A stretch of DNA of 64,000 bases from Tumebacillus sp. BK434. Its GTDB lineage: Bacteria > Bacillota > Bacilli > Tumebacillales > Tumebacillaceae. Shown here piece by piece: positions 1-8,747 of this stretch (position 1 is the stretch's first letter; the number at the start of each line of letters is the position of its first letter). The translations under genes were made by a program, and so were the position numbers. The stretch is from assembly GCF_004340785.1 (NCBI RefSeq), contig NZ_SLXS01000002.1, positions 558,001 to 622,000 of the forward strand. Reading direction: 5' to 3'. The notes under the pieces are model-generated. The model ran no database searches. It worked only from the letters and a program-made list of their open reading frames with translations, and was not told the DNA's origin.

Positions 1-1
1 G

Positions 2-739
2 CAAACGGCAGGAGACGCAGCGCCGCTGTTCCTGATTCATGCGGTCGGCGGCAGTGTGCTGAGCTACATCGAGCTGGCCGACCAGTTCCAAGGCGAGATG
101 CCCGTCTACGCCTTGCAAGCGCCCGGTCTGGAAACGGACGAAACGCCGCTGTCCTCGATCCCCGCATTGGCCGCGCGCTATGCGGAAGAGATCGTGCGCG
201 TGCAGCCGCATGGCCCGTACCGCCTCGGCGGCTGGTCGTTCGGCGGCGCGGTGGCCTATGAGCTGGCCGCGCAGCTGAAAGCAGCCGGTCAGGAGATCGA
301 ATATGTGCTGATGCTCGACACCTACGAGCCACGCGACGGGATCGGAGCAGCCGAGCCGGACTCCCTGCTCGCCTTCGCCGCCGACCTCGCCGGACAGCAT
401 GGCCTGCAGCTCACCGACGAACAGGCGCAGCACTTCCGCCCGCAAACGGTCGACGACTTGTACAACGCCGTGACCGCCACCGGTCTGCTCCCGGATCTCA
501 CCCTTGAGCAGTTCCGCCGCCTGTTCAACGTCTTCCGCGCCAACCGCACCGCCTTGCAGGTGTACCGCCCGGCGGCGTGTGATGTGCGCGTGGAGCTGTT
601 CCAAGCGTCGGAGCACGACCTCGGCTGGCAAGCGCTGGCCGACGTCCGAGTGACCCGCGTCGACGCCGATCACTATTCGATCATCCGCGCGCCGCACGTG
701 CAGACGATCGTGCAGCGCCTGTCCAAACAGCGGGTCTGA
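2..739 (+). CDS. C-terminal thioesterase domain of a nonribosomal peptide synthetase (partial, 5' end outside window)
   Basis: The open frame runs in from the left edge without a start; the GTG at 56 is an internal valine in the GGSVLSY stretch of the first strand region. The visible part is a type I thioesterase of the alpha/beta hydrolase fold. The nucleophile elbow is GWSFGG, the likely catalytic Asp sits in LMLDTYEP and the catalytic His in DADHYSI near the C-terminus. Such domains release or cyclise the finished peptide from the last carrier protein. A free-standing type II thioesterase is possible, but the frame is open to the edge and the fold start lies right there, so a synthetase C-terminus is more likely. 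It ends at a strong terminator, so the biosynthetic operon ends here. Confidence 0.85.
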   Translation, partial: QTAGDAAPLFLIHAVGGSVLSYIELADQFQGEMPVYALQAPGLETDETPLSSIPALAARYAEEIVRVQPHGPYRLGGWSFGGAVAYELAAQLKAAGQEIEYVLMLDTYEPRDGIGAAEPDSLLAFAADLAGQHGLQLTDEQAQHFRPQTVDDLYNAVTATGLLPDLTLEQFRRLFNVFRANRTALQVYRPAACDVRVELFQASEHDLGWQALADVRVTRVDADHYSIIRAPHVQTIVQRLSKQRV

Positions 740-753
740 CGCACCCGCCACAC

Positions 754-790
754 AAAAAAGACTCTGCAGACCATCTGCAGAGTCTTTTTC
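754..790. terminator. Bidirectional rho-independent terminator
   Basis: A-run, then GACTCTGCAGA, loop CCA, TCTGCAGAGTC, then a T-run. The stem is perfect and flanked by A and T tracts, so it can serve both the thioesterase gene (plus) and the convergent MFS gene (minus). Confidence 0.9.
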
Positions 791-805
791 TTTTCTATGC
801 TTTCT

Positions 806-2071
806 TTAGGCGGCCGTCTCCTCCGGCGCTGACGGCACTTCGCGCAACTTGCGCACCGGGGAGAAGAGCACGATGCAGGCGGCGAGCATGATGCCGACAC
901 CGCCGATGATCATCGTGTTGAACACGCCGGCCACACCGCCGAGCAAGCCCCCGGCCAGCGCTCCGAGCGGCATGATGCCGACGACGACGAAGCGGATCGA
1001 TGCGTTCATCCGCCCGTGCAAGCGGTTCGGCGTGATCGCCATGCGCAGCGAGACTTGATTGATGTTGTAGATGACGATCATGATCATGTCGACGATCTGC
1101 GCGCCCATGAGCAGCGGCACCGCGCCTGCGGTCGGCAAGGTGACGGCGAGCAGCTTCATCAGCATCGAGATGCCGGTGAACAGGATCGCCCACGCGATTG
1201 CCGGGCCGACGCCAAAGCGGTTTTTCAGCTTCCCGGCGAGCAGAGCGCCGATCATCGCGCCGACGCCCGACATGCCGAGGATCAGGCCGATCATCGTCGG
1301 CGCGAGCGCAAGGTCGCGGGAGATGAACAGCAGGAAGATCGGCTGGATCAGCGACATGCAGAAGTTAAACACGGCGGTCGAGAGGATGATCGGGCGCAGA
1401 ATCTTCGAGCCGAACACCACGCGCAGCCCTTCGCCGATGTCGCTCCAGATGTTCTGCTTGCCGCCCTGCGGCTGCTCGACCGTCTCGTTCCTGCGGATAA
1501 ACGTGAGCAGGAGCGAAGAGACCAGAAACCCAACCGCATCAACGAGGATCGCAAACGGCGCGGTGACCAGTTGCACCAGCGCGCCGCCCAGACCAGGGCC
1601 GGTGATGCGGGAGAGCGAGTTGGTAAATTCGAACTTGCTGTTGCCTTCGACCAGATCCTCGCGGGAGATCACCGAAGGCAGATAAGAAGTGGAAGCAACA
1701 TCAAAAAACACGGTCGCCGTGCCGGTCAGAAAGACGACGAGAAACAGCTGCTCGATCGTCAAAACCTCCCAGAACGCGGCGGCGGGAATCGTCAGCAGCA
1801 GCCCGGCGCGAAACAGGTTGGCGATCTGCATGATCGGCTTGCGCGGCAGGCGGTCGACCCATGCCCCGACAAACAGCCCAAACAGCAGGTACGGCACCGT
1901 TCCGGCAGCCGCCAGGATGCCCATCTCCGTCGGAGTTGCCCCGAGCACCAGAGCGGCGATCAGCGGCAAGGCCAGGTAGGTGATCTGCGAGCCGAACATC
2001 GAGACCGTCTCCGCCGTCCACAGCTTCATGAAGTCCTGATGGCGCCACAGACCGGTAAAACGCAAGCGCAT
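806..2071 (-). CDS. MFS transporter, EntS/MFS_3-like exporter
   Basis: A 421-residue protein with about 12 hydrophobic segments. It opens with the FMKLWTAETVSMFGSQIT type N-terminus and has VDRLPRKP in the loop between helices 2 and 3, the MFS motif A position, as in enterobactin-exporter-like MFS_3 proteins. The start is supported by AGGAGGAACCATCC directly upstream. It lies 29 bases downstream of the SgrR-like gene on the same strand, so the two are probably one operon. Adjacency to the end of an NRPS suggests export of or self-resistance to the peptide product, but this is inference; the substrate cannot be read from sequence. Confidence 0.85.
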   Translation of the reverse strand: MRLRFTGLWRHQDFMKLWTAETVSMFGSQITYLALPLIAALVLGATPTEMGILAAAGTVPYLLFGLFVGAWVDRLPRKPIMQIANLFRAGLLLTIPAAAFWEVLTIEQLFLVVFLTGTATVFFDVASTSYLPSVISREDLVEGNSKFEFTNSLSRITGPGLGGALVQLVTAPFAILVDAVGFLVSSLLLTFIRRNETVEQPQGGKQNIWSDIGEGLRVVFGSKILRPIILSTAVFNFCMSLIQPIFLLFISRDLALAPTMIGLILGMSGVGAMIGALLAGKLKNRFGVGPAIAWAILFTGISMLMKLLAVTLPTAGAVPLLMGAQIVDMIMIVIYNINQVSLRMAITPNRLHGRMNASIRFVVVGIMPLGALAGGLLGGVAGVFNTMIIGGVGIMLAACIVLFSPVRKLREVPSAPEETAA

Positions 2072-2100
2072 GGATGGTTCCTCCTGTGTCTGATTTACTC

Positions 2101-3882
2101 TTAAATCTTACTTTCGTCGCGAGCTTCTTTCAACCATAAGTTGCGGTAATCTACCCAACCCTGTGAATTCAAACTGACGCCGTGCAACTCGGGCCGCGTG
2201 GAGACGGTGATAAACAGGCGGTACAAGGGCAAGACGGCATGACTTTCCAACAGCTCCGCTTCGATCTCCTGCAGCAGGGCGAGCCGCTCTGCGCGGTCTG
2301 ACTTTTGCAACAGCTTGTGAATCGTTGCGGCGTTGCGGCGGCGCTGCTCCGGGCTCAGGTGGTCGGCGAGGAAGGAGCTGCGGGTTTGCAGCAGGTCGAG
2401 GTAGGACATCTCCGTGTCGTCTTCCATCGTCGCGCCGTCGAGGATCAGGTCGGAAGCGGCGATGTTCTCCGCCGTGATCATCTCGCGGTATGGCAAAGGG
2501 CGGATGGTCAGCGGGATGCCGTAGAGGGCGCATTGGCGCTGGATCCAGTCGGCGTCTTCGATGTGGTCGTCGTCGAAATAGGTGGAGAGCAGAAGCGGTG
2601 TGCCGTCATAGCCGCTCTCCGCAAGCAGCTGGCGAATGCGCCCGGGGTCGGGCGGCGCAGCGGCGGGAACATCCGGCTCCAGGCGCACATCGAAGCGGGT
2701 GGCCGGGGCGTGGCGGGTGCCGCCGAGGTCTTCGATCAGCCGGCAGCGGTCCAGCGCGAGCGACAGCGCTTCCCGAAAGGCGGGATGGAGTTGCGGGCCC
2801 TGCTTGTTCAGGTTGAACGTGAGCATCTGAAACGACCGCTCCAACTGGCCGGACGACGCCCAGCCGGGAGTGGGCTGATTGTACTGCAAGGTCGACTGCA
2901 CGCTCGGCTCCGTCATGAACCAGATCTCAATGCGGTCGAGCCACGCGCGCTCGCGAAAATACGGGGTGAACGCTTCCAGCACCAGCATCGCATCGTCGTT
3001 GCGGATCACTTTGAACGGCCCGCTCCCGACAGGCAGGCGCGGGAAGTCGGCGCCGATCTGCCGGCAGTACTCGGCCGGGACGATGGCGGCGCGCTCGCTG
3101 CTTAAGAAGTGCAGGAACAGCTGGTTGGGCGCGTCGAGCTTCACCAGCAGCGTCAGGTCGCCTGTCGCCTGCACCTGCACGACTCCGGAGAACATCCAGG
3201 GGAAAAACGACTCCCGTTGCATGCGCTCCATCGTAAAAGCAGCGTCTCGTGCGGTGAGCGCAGTCCCGTTGTGGAACAGGACGCTTTTGCGCAGGTAAAA
3301 CGTGTAGACGGTGCCGTCCGCGCTGATCTCCCAGTGATGGGCGAGGTGCGGGCGAATGTCGCCGGACGCCGGATCGCGCCTGACCAGCGTGTCGAAGATG
3401 TGTTTGACGAGATGCGTCTCCGAGCGCAGGATGCACAAGGCCGGATCGAGGTGATCGAGCGGGTTGCTGTGCGTGATGCGCAAGATGTCCGGCGCGCCCG
3501 ATGCGCCGCCCGCATGGAAGCCGAAGTGGGAAGCCAGCCAGCTCTGATAGCGGGTGCGCAGGGCGGGCAGGTTCGGCGCATACTGCCCGATCAGTTCGTT
3601 GGCCGCGCGGATGTCGCCGGTGCGCACCAGCTCTTGGGCCAGCGAAAACAGCAGATCGGCCGGCAGGATCTGCAGCGTGACGAGCGATGTGTGGCCGCGC
3701 CCGCGCCCCGGCTGCCAGTGCATCCAGTTCTGCTCGGCCAATCGCTTGACGATCAGCTTGGCGTTGCGCGGGGTGCAGCAGAGGATGGCGGCGATCTCCT
3801 CCAGCGTGATCGGCAGGGCTTGGCCTTGGACGGCGTGCGGCAGGTGTTCGGTAAGGCGGATATAATGATGGACAGGCTGCAT
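2101..3882 (-). CDS. SgrR-like transcriptional regulator with fused solute-binding domain
   Basis: A 593-residue protein. Residues 1-110 form an SgrR_N-type winged helix region (LEEIAAILCCTPRNAKLIVKRL, then the GRGRGHTS wing). Residues 150 to about 480 resemble family 5 extracellular solute-binding proteins (HIFDTLVRRD, YTFYLRKSVLFHNG), here cytoplasmic because no signal peptide is present. The family senses a small ligand with the binding-protein domain and controls transporters. A longer frame opens at 3969, but GGAGAGGAAGGAAGC sits just before the ATG at 3882, so I use that start. The gene probably drives its own operon with the MFS exporter and lies head to head with an ABC exporter. Confidence 0.85.
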   Translation of the reverse strand: MQPVHHYIRLTEHLPHAVQGQALPITLEEIAAILCCTPRNAKLIVKRLAEQNWMHWQPGRGRGHTSLVTLQILPADLLFSLAQELVRTGDIRAANELIGQYAPNLPALRTRYQSWLASHFGFHAGGASGAPDILRITHSNPLDHLDPALCILRSETHLVKHIFDTLVRRDPASGDIRPHLAHHWEISADGTVYTFYLRKSVLFHNGTALTARDAAFTMERMQRESFFPWMFSGVVQVQATGDLTLLVKLDAPNQLFLHFLSSERAAIVPAEYCRQIGADFPRLPVGSGPFKVIRNDDAMLVLEAFTPYFRERAWLDRIEIWFMTEPSVQSTLQYNQPTPGWASSGQLERSFQMLTFNLNKQGPQLHPAFREALSLALDRCRLIEDLGGTRHAPATRFDVRLEPDVPAAAPPDPGRIRQLLAESGYDGTPLLLSTYFDDDHIEDADWIQRQCALYGIPLTIRPLPYREMITAENIAASDLILDGATMEDDTEMSYLDLLQTRSSFLADHLSPEQRRRNAATIHKLLQKSDRAERLALLQEIEAELLESHAVLPLYRLFITVSTRPELHGVSLNSQGWVDYRNLWLKEARDESKI

Positions 3883-3898
3883 ACTGCTTCCTTCCTCT

Positions 3899-3912
3899 CC
3901 TTTTGCAAAAGG
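3899..3912. promoter_or_regulatory. Perfect 14-base palindrome in the divergent promoter region
   Basis: CCTTTTGCAAAAGG lies between the divergent SgrR-like gene and the ABC exporter, immediately upstream of the regulator's ribosome binding site. On the minus strand a plausible promoter (CTGGCA, 18 bases, TAAGAT) precedes it. It is a candidate operator for the SgrR-like protein; no second copy was found. Confidence 0.35.
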
Positions 3913-3997
3913 TGAAACTTCAGTTGCACAAATCTTACCCTTTTTCTGAACGGCTTGCCAGTTTAGCATGAGGAGCAGAGCGAAAGGAGGGGATCGG

Positions 3998-5719
3998 ATG
4001 TACGGAACGATGTTAAAAAAGGGGCTCGGGGAGCAGAAAGCGCGAGTCGCCGCTTTGGGCGCTTTGCTGCTCGGCGGGGCGTTGCTGCAGCTCGGCAGCC
4101 CGCTGGTGCTGCGCCGCTATATCGACGCGGCCAAGGTGGACGGAGCGCTGGACGTGCTGATCTGGGCGGCCTTGCTGTTTTTGGCGCTGACAGCAGTCAG
4201 GCAGTTCGTGCAGGTGGCCGGCACCTACTTGGCGGAGCAGGTGGGCTGGACGGCGACGAACCGGCTGCGGACGGAGCTGTTTTTGCATGCGCTGCGGCTC
4301 GATCTGAACTGGCACAAGGAGAAGACGGCCGGTGAGATGATGGAGCGCGTCGATGGGGATGTGACGGCGCTGGCGAACTTTTTCTCGCGCTTTGTGCTGA
4401 AGGTGGCGGCGAACGTGCTGCTTTTGCTCGGCATGGTCGCGGTGCTGTTCACAGTCGATTGGCGCGTGGGGGCGGCGTTTCTGATCTTTGTCGGCGCGGC
4501 GCTGTGGCTGTTGAACCGGATTCGCGAGATCGCCGTGCCGCATTGGGTGGCCGCCCGGAAGGTGAACGCGGAGTTTTACGGCTTCCTCGGCGAACGGCTG
4601 GCCGGGCTGGAGGAGATCCAGGCGAACGGTGCGGGCGGGTATGTGATGCGCCGCTTTTTTGAGCGGATGCGCGTGCTGCTGAGCAAGGAGCGCACGGCCT
4701 ATGTGCGCGGACGGGCGCTGTGGCCGGCGACGGTCGGGCTGTTCGCAGCCGGGTATGTGCTGGTGTTTGCGCTGGGCAGCTTGCTGTATGAAGGCGGGCA
4801 GATTACGCTCGGGACGTTTTATTTGATGTTTGCGTATGTGGAGCTGCTGCGCGGCCCGCTCGATCAGATCACCGAGGAGATGCAGGATTTCCAAAAGGCG
4901 GCGGCGAGCGTGCAGCGCGTAGGCGAGCTGATGGCGGTGCAGAGCCGGGAGCCGGATGAAGGCAGGCTGCGCTTGCCAGAAGGAAAGCTTGGCGTGGAGT
5001 TTGCGGAAGTGTCGTTCGGCTATGGCGAAGAGGCGGTGCTTGAAGGCGTGTCGTTCGCCGTGCAGCCGGGCCGGGTGCTCGGCGTGCTGGGGCGGACGGG
5101 GAGCGGGAAGACGACGCTGACCCGATTGCTTTTGCGGCTGTATGAGCCGGATGCGGGTGCGGTGACGCTTGGCGGCGTGGACGTGCGGTCGGTGCCGCTG
5201 GCAGAGCTGCGCGGGAAGATCGGCATGGTGACACAGGAGGTGCGCCTGTTCGGGGCGACCGTCCGGGACAACGTGACGCTGTTCGACCCGGCGGTGCCGG
5301 ATGCGCGGATCGCCGAAGTGCTCGAAGAGCTGGGGCTCGGCGACTGGCTGCGGGCGTTGCCGCAGGGGCTTGGCACGATGCTCGACGGCAGCGGCGGCCT
5401 GTCTGCCGGGGAGGCGCAGCTGCTGTCGTTCGCGAGGGTGTTCCTGCGCGACCCGGCGCTGGTCATCTTCGATGAAGCGTCCTCCCGGCTCGACCCGGCC
5501 ACGGAGCGGCTGATCGAACGGGCGGTGCGCAAACTGCTGACCGGGCGCACGGCGATCCTCATCGCCCACCGCCTGTCCACGCTGCAGATCGTCGATGACG
5601 TGCTGGTGCTGGCGGACGGTCGCGTCGCCGAGTACGGGGCCAGAGATACGCTGAGCCGCACGGTCGGTTCAAGACTGTGGCAGCTGCAGAACGCCGGGCG
5701 GGAGGAGGTGCTGGGATGA
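3998..5719 (+). CDS. ABC exporter half-transporter, canonical ATPase site (subunit 1)
   Basis: A 573-residue fused permease-ATPase. About six membrane segments span residues 10-300 and the nucleotide-binding domain follows. Walker A is GRTGSGKTT, the signature is LSAGEAQ, Walker B is LVIFDEAS with the catalytic Glu, and the H-loop is IAHRLST. The frame extends upstream to 3968, but AAAGGAGGGGATCGG before the ATG at 3998 decides the start. The stop overlaps the next start (ATGA), so the two half-transporters are translationally coupled and presumably form a heterodimer. The substrate is unknown; proximity to the NRPS end makes peptide export or resistance a reasonable guess. Confidence 0.88.
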   Translation: MYGTMLKKGLGEQKARVAALGALLLGGALLQLGSPLVLRRYIDAAKVDGALDVLIWAALLFLALTAVRQFVQVAGTYLAEQVGWTATNRLRTELFLHALRLDLNWHKEKTAGEMMERVDGDVTALANFFSRFVLKVAANVLLLLGMVAVLFTVDWRVGAAFLIFVGAALWLLNRIREIAVPHWVAARKVNAEFYGFLGERLAGLEEIQANGAGGYVMRRFFERMRVLLSKERTAYVRGRALWPATVGLFAAGYVLVFALGSLLYEGGQITLGTFYLMFAYVELLRGPLDQITEEMQDFQKAAASVQRVGELMAVQSREPDEGRLRLPEGKLGVEFAEVSFGYGEEAVLEGVSFAVQPGRVLGVLGRTGSGKTTLTRLLLRLYEPDAGAVTLGGVDVRSVPLAELRGKIGMVTQEVRLFGATVRDNVTLFDPAVPDARIAEVLEELGLGDWLRALPQGLGTMLDGSGGLSAGEAQLLSFARVFLRDPALVIFDEASSRLDPATERLIERAVRKLLTGRTAILIAHRLSTLQIVDDVLVLADGRVAEYGARDTLSRTVGSRLWQLQNAGREEVLG

Positions 5720-7458
5720 ACATTTGGAACTTGGTGTGGCGGTTGATTCGCTTTCGGCCAGGGTGGTATCTCGCCGATGTGGTGCTATGGACGGGGATCT
5801 TTGGCCTGCCGCTATTGACCGGGTATGTGGTGAAGGTGCTGTTCGATGTGGTCAGCGGCGAAGCGCAGGCGGGCGTCGGACCATGGGGGCTGGTCGCGGT
5901 GCTGGTGGCGACCTTGCTGCTGCGCATCGGCGTGCTGCTCGGCGGGTTCTATGTCGACTTCACGGTGATGTTCTCCGTCGGCGCTTTGGTGCGGCGCAAC
6001 GTGATGCACAATCTCCTGAAAAAGCCGGGCGCCGCAGCACTGCCACAGTCGGCAGGCGACGCCCTCCTGCGGATGCGCGACGATGTGAACGAGATCGCAG
6101 GCTTTCTCTCCTGGACGGCCGACCTCGTCTACAAGCCCCTGCTGTCCCTCGCCGCGCTGATCATCCTGTTTTTCATTCATCCGACGCTGACCCTCGTCGT
6201 CTGCCTGCCCCTGCTCGGACTGATGGCAGCGGCAGCCATGGCCACGCAGCGGCTGGAGCGGTACCGCGCCCAAAGCCGCGAGGCGGCGGGGCGGGTGGCC
6301 GGATTTGCCGCCGAGTCGTTCGACGCTGTCGGCGCGATCAAGGCGGCCGGGGCGGAAGCGCGGGTCGCCGCCCATTTTCGGACGCTTAGCGAACAGCGCC
6401 GCAAAGCGGCCGTCCAAGACCGCCTGTTCGCCGACCTGCTCGGCTCGATCTTTGAAAATGCGGTCGGCTTCGGCACCGGCCTGATCCTGCTCGTCGCCGC
6501 CCGCGCCATGCAGGACGGCAGCTTTTCGGTCGGCGACCTCGCCCTGTTCATCTTCTACCTCGACTGGCTGGGGCAGATGACCCACTTTTTGGGCCGCCTG
6601 ATCGCCCGCGTCAAACAGGCGGAAGTGTCGGCCCGGCGCGCCGCCGAGCTCCAAGGGGCCGCTCCGGAGCAGCTGGGCGAACACGCCGACATCTACCTCG
6701 ACGGCCGGCTGCCCACCGTGCCGCTTGCCGCCAAAAGCCCGGCCGACCGGCTGGAGCTGCTCGAAGCGAAAGGTCTGACCTTCAGATACCCTTCCTCCGG
6801 GCGCGGCGTGGAAAACGTGTCGCTGCGGGTGCCCCAAGGCAGTTTCACCGTCATCACCGGGCGGGTCGGCTCCGGCAAAACGACGCTGCTGCGGGCGCTG
6901 CTCGGCCTCGTGACGCCGGAGGGCGAGGTGCGCTGGAACGGCGAAAAAGCTGGCGAGCTGACACCGCCCCGCGCCGCGTATACGGCACAGGTGCCGCAGC
7001 TTTTTCAGGAGACCTTGCAAGAGAATCTGCTGCTCGGCATCCCGGAAGCGCAGGCCGACCTGACCGCTGCGATCCGCACAGCGGTGCTCGACCGTGATCT
7101 CGCGGCGATGGAAGCGGGCTTGCAGACGCAGATCGGCGCGCGCGGTGTCAAGCTGTCCGGCGGGCAGCTGCAGCGGGCGGCGACAGCGCGGATGCTCGTG
7201 CGAGATGCGGAGCTGTACGTGTTTGACGACGTTTCTTCCGCCCTCGACGTGGAGACGGAGCAACTGCTTTGGGAGCGCGTCTTCGAGCGCCGGGCGGCGA
7301 CCTGTCTCGTCGTTTCGCACCGCCCGGCCGCTTTGCAGCGGGCCGACCACATCGTCTTGCTCAAAGACGGCCGGGTCGAAGCGCAAGGCAAGCTCGACGA
7401 CCTGCTGGAGCGCTCCGAAGAGATGAGAAAGCTGTGGACCGAAAAAAGTCTGGGGTAA
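5716..7458 (+). CDS. ABC exporter half-transporter, degenerate catalytic site (subunit 2)
   Basis: A 580-residue partner of the preceding gene. It has an N-terminal membrane domain and an ATPase domain with Walker [10 protein letters not shown], canonical signature LSGGQLQRA, Walker [12 protein letters not shown] and H-loop VSHRPAA. The residue after the Walker B Asp, normally the catalytic Glu, is Asp here. This is a known feature of heterodimeric exporters with one weakened ATPase site. The start is set by the ATGA overlap and the GGAGGAGG in the end of the previous gene. Its stop codon lies inside the terminator hairpin. Confidence 0.88.
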   Translation: MNIWNLVWRLIRFRPGWYLADVVLWTGIFGLPLLTGYVVKVLFDVVSGEAQAGVGPWGLVAVLVATLLLRIGVLLGGFYVDFTVMFSVGALVRRNVMHNLLKKPGAAALPQSAGDALLRMRDDVNEIAGFLSWTADLVYKPLLSLAALIILFFIHPTLTLVVCLPLLGLMAAAAMATQRLERYRAQSREAAGRVAGFAAESFDAVGAIKAAGAEARVAAHFRTLSEQRRKAAVQDRLFADLLGSIFENAVGFGTGLILLVAARAMQDGSFSVGDLALFIFYLDWLGQMTHFLGRLIARVKQAEVSARRAAELQGAAPEQLGEHADIYLDGRLPTVPLAAKSPADRLELLEAKGLTFRYPSSGRGVENVSLRVPQGSFTVITGRVGSGKTTLLRALLGLVTPEGEVRWNGEKAGELTPPRAAYTAQVPQLFQETLQENLLLGIPEAQADLTAAIRTAVLDRDLAAMEAGLQTQIGARGVKLSGGQLQRAATARMLVRDAELYVFDDVSSALDVETEQLLWERVFERRAATCLVVSHRPAALQRADHIVLLKDGRVEAQGKLDDLLERSEEMRKLWTEKSLG

Positions 7459-7478
7459 ACGCCACAGACTTTTTTTAT
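7442..7478 (+). terminator. Rho-independent terminator of the ABC exporter operon
   Basis: AAAAAAGTCTG and CAGACTTTTTTT pair around a loop that contains the stop codon of the upstream gene. The A and T tracts also make it usable for the convergent methyltransferase gene. Confidence 0.85.
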
Positions 7479-8641
7479 AACTTCTCGGCGATCAGGGTAA
7501 ACGTCTTCGGAATGCCCATATCGTCGATCTTCGTATTCGGTTCCTCGTCGAGCAGGCGCAGGAACAGTCCGGCCTGCGCGACCGATGTGACGATCTCGCC
7601 GAGCGTCCATTTGCGCAAGCGCACCTTTTGCTCCAGACGGCTGCCGTCGTCGAGCAATTTGGAGTAGGCGACGTCCGACACTTCCAGATCGGTCGAGAAG
7701 TAGTTGCCGGTGACTTTGTGCTTCTTGCCTTTCGAGGTGATCAGCTTGGTCGAGATCGGATGGAAATCTTGGATGATCAAGCGCCCGCCCGGCTTCAACG
7801 CAGCGGCGAGAATGTCCATCAGCGGGGCGAGGTCGATGAAATAGTGCAGGATGCCAAGCTCCATCAAGACGAGGTCATAGTCGCCGGTCAGCTCTTCTGG
7901 CGGCAGTTCCATGATGTCGGAGATCACGTAGCGGATCGAGGCGCCGGCCGCTGCGGCCAGCTCGTTCGCATAGCGGGCGTTCTGCTCCGAGATGTCGACG
8001 ACGGTAGCGTCCGCGCCAAGCAGTGCCAGCGCCACCGCTTTCGAGCCGTGCGAGCCGAGCGCGTTGAGGACTTTCTTGCCCTGCACGTCGCCGAGATGCG
8101 GCACCAGCGATTTCAGGCGGCCGAGCGGGTCGCGCGCGATGCGGGGAGCGGCTTCTTCCGGCGGGCCGTAGCGCTTGACCCACGCCTGATAGGAGTCTTG
8201 GTTCCAGGCTTTTTCATTCGCTGCCGACAGCATGCGCTGGCGCTCTTTGATATAGGCGGCGATCGCCGGCTGGTACGGGTCTGTCTCCGGCAGCGCATCG
8301 CGGTAGTAGGCGACCGATTTCGCCCATACCGCTTGTCCGTCCACCTCGACGGAGATGCGGTCCGGGTCGGTGATGATCACCGTGTTATAGAAGCAGACGA
8401 GGTGTACCGTCACACCGTCTTTTCGGTAGACGAATTTCGACCCGCCTGGAAATTCTTCGCGCTTTCCTTCGCCAAACAGGGCGAGGGCCGCGTCAAAATT
8501 GTCCCATTGCACCGAGATTTCCGCCGCCTCCGGTTCCGGCAGGCGCACGCCTTGTACGAACAGGGCGGTCGAACCGATGCACATGTAGGAAATCTTCGCT
8601 TCGGTCAGTTTCTCTGCAGCATCTTTGATCACAGACAACAT
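7475..8641 (-). CDS. Nucleotidyltransferase-like domain fused to a SAM-dependent methyltransferase
   Basis: A 388-residue protein. Residues 1 to about 125 resemble a nucleotidyltransferase-fold substrate-binding module (YMCIGSTALFVQGVRLPEP, later VTVHLVCFYN); I see no clear GS-x-DxD catalytic pair. Residues about 180-388 are a class I methyltransferase with motif I degenerate (LNALGSHGSKAVALALLGA), motif II VVDIS, and a post-motif region LVLMELGILHYF followed by LKPGGRLIIQDFHP. The ATG at 8641 is better spaced from GAGGTGGA than the ATG two codons upstream. The substrate is unknown. It stands alone between two terminators. Confidence 0.7.
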   Translation of the reverse strand: MLSVIKDAAEKLTEAKISYMCIGSTALFVQGVRLPEPEAAEISVQWDNFDAALALFGEGKREEFPGGSKFVYRKDGVTVHLVCFYNTVIITDPDRISVEVDGQAVWAKSVAYYRDALPETDPYQPAIAAYIKERQRMLSAANEKAWNQDSYQAWVKRYGPPEEAAPRIARDPLGRLKSLVPHLGDVQGKKVLNALGSHGSKAVALALLGADATVVDISEQNARYANELAAAAGASIRYVISDIMELPPEELTGDYDLVLMELGILHYFIDLAPLMDILAAALKPGGRLIIQDFHPISTKLITSKGKKHKVTGNYFSTDLEVSDVAYSKLLDDGSRLEQKVRLRKWTLGEIVTSVAQAGLFLRLLDEEPNTKIDDMGIPKTFTLIAEKL

Positions 8642-8705
8642 GTTCATTCCACCTCAAACGTAGTATGTGCCGTGCTATCTTCCCACATCCTAGCAAAGGT
8701 GGCAA

Positions 8706-8739
8706 GAAAAAACCTCCGCAGGGCTGCGAAGGTTTTTTC
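8706..8739 (-). terminator. Rho-independent terminator of the cba oxidase operon
   Basis: AAAAAACCTCCGCAG and CTGCGAAGGTTTTTT pair with one mismatch around a GG loop, just beyond the end of cbaA on the minus strand. Confidence 0.85.
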
Positions 8740-8747
8740 CTTACTCC

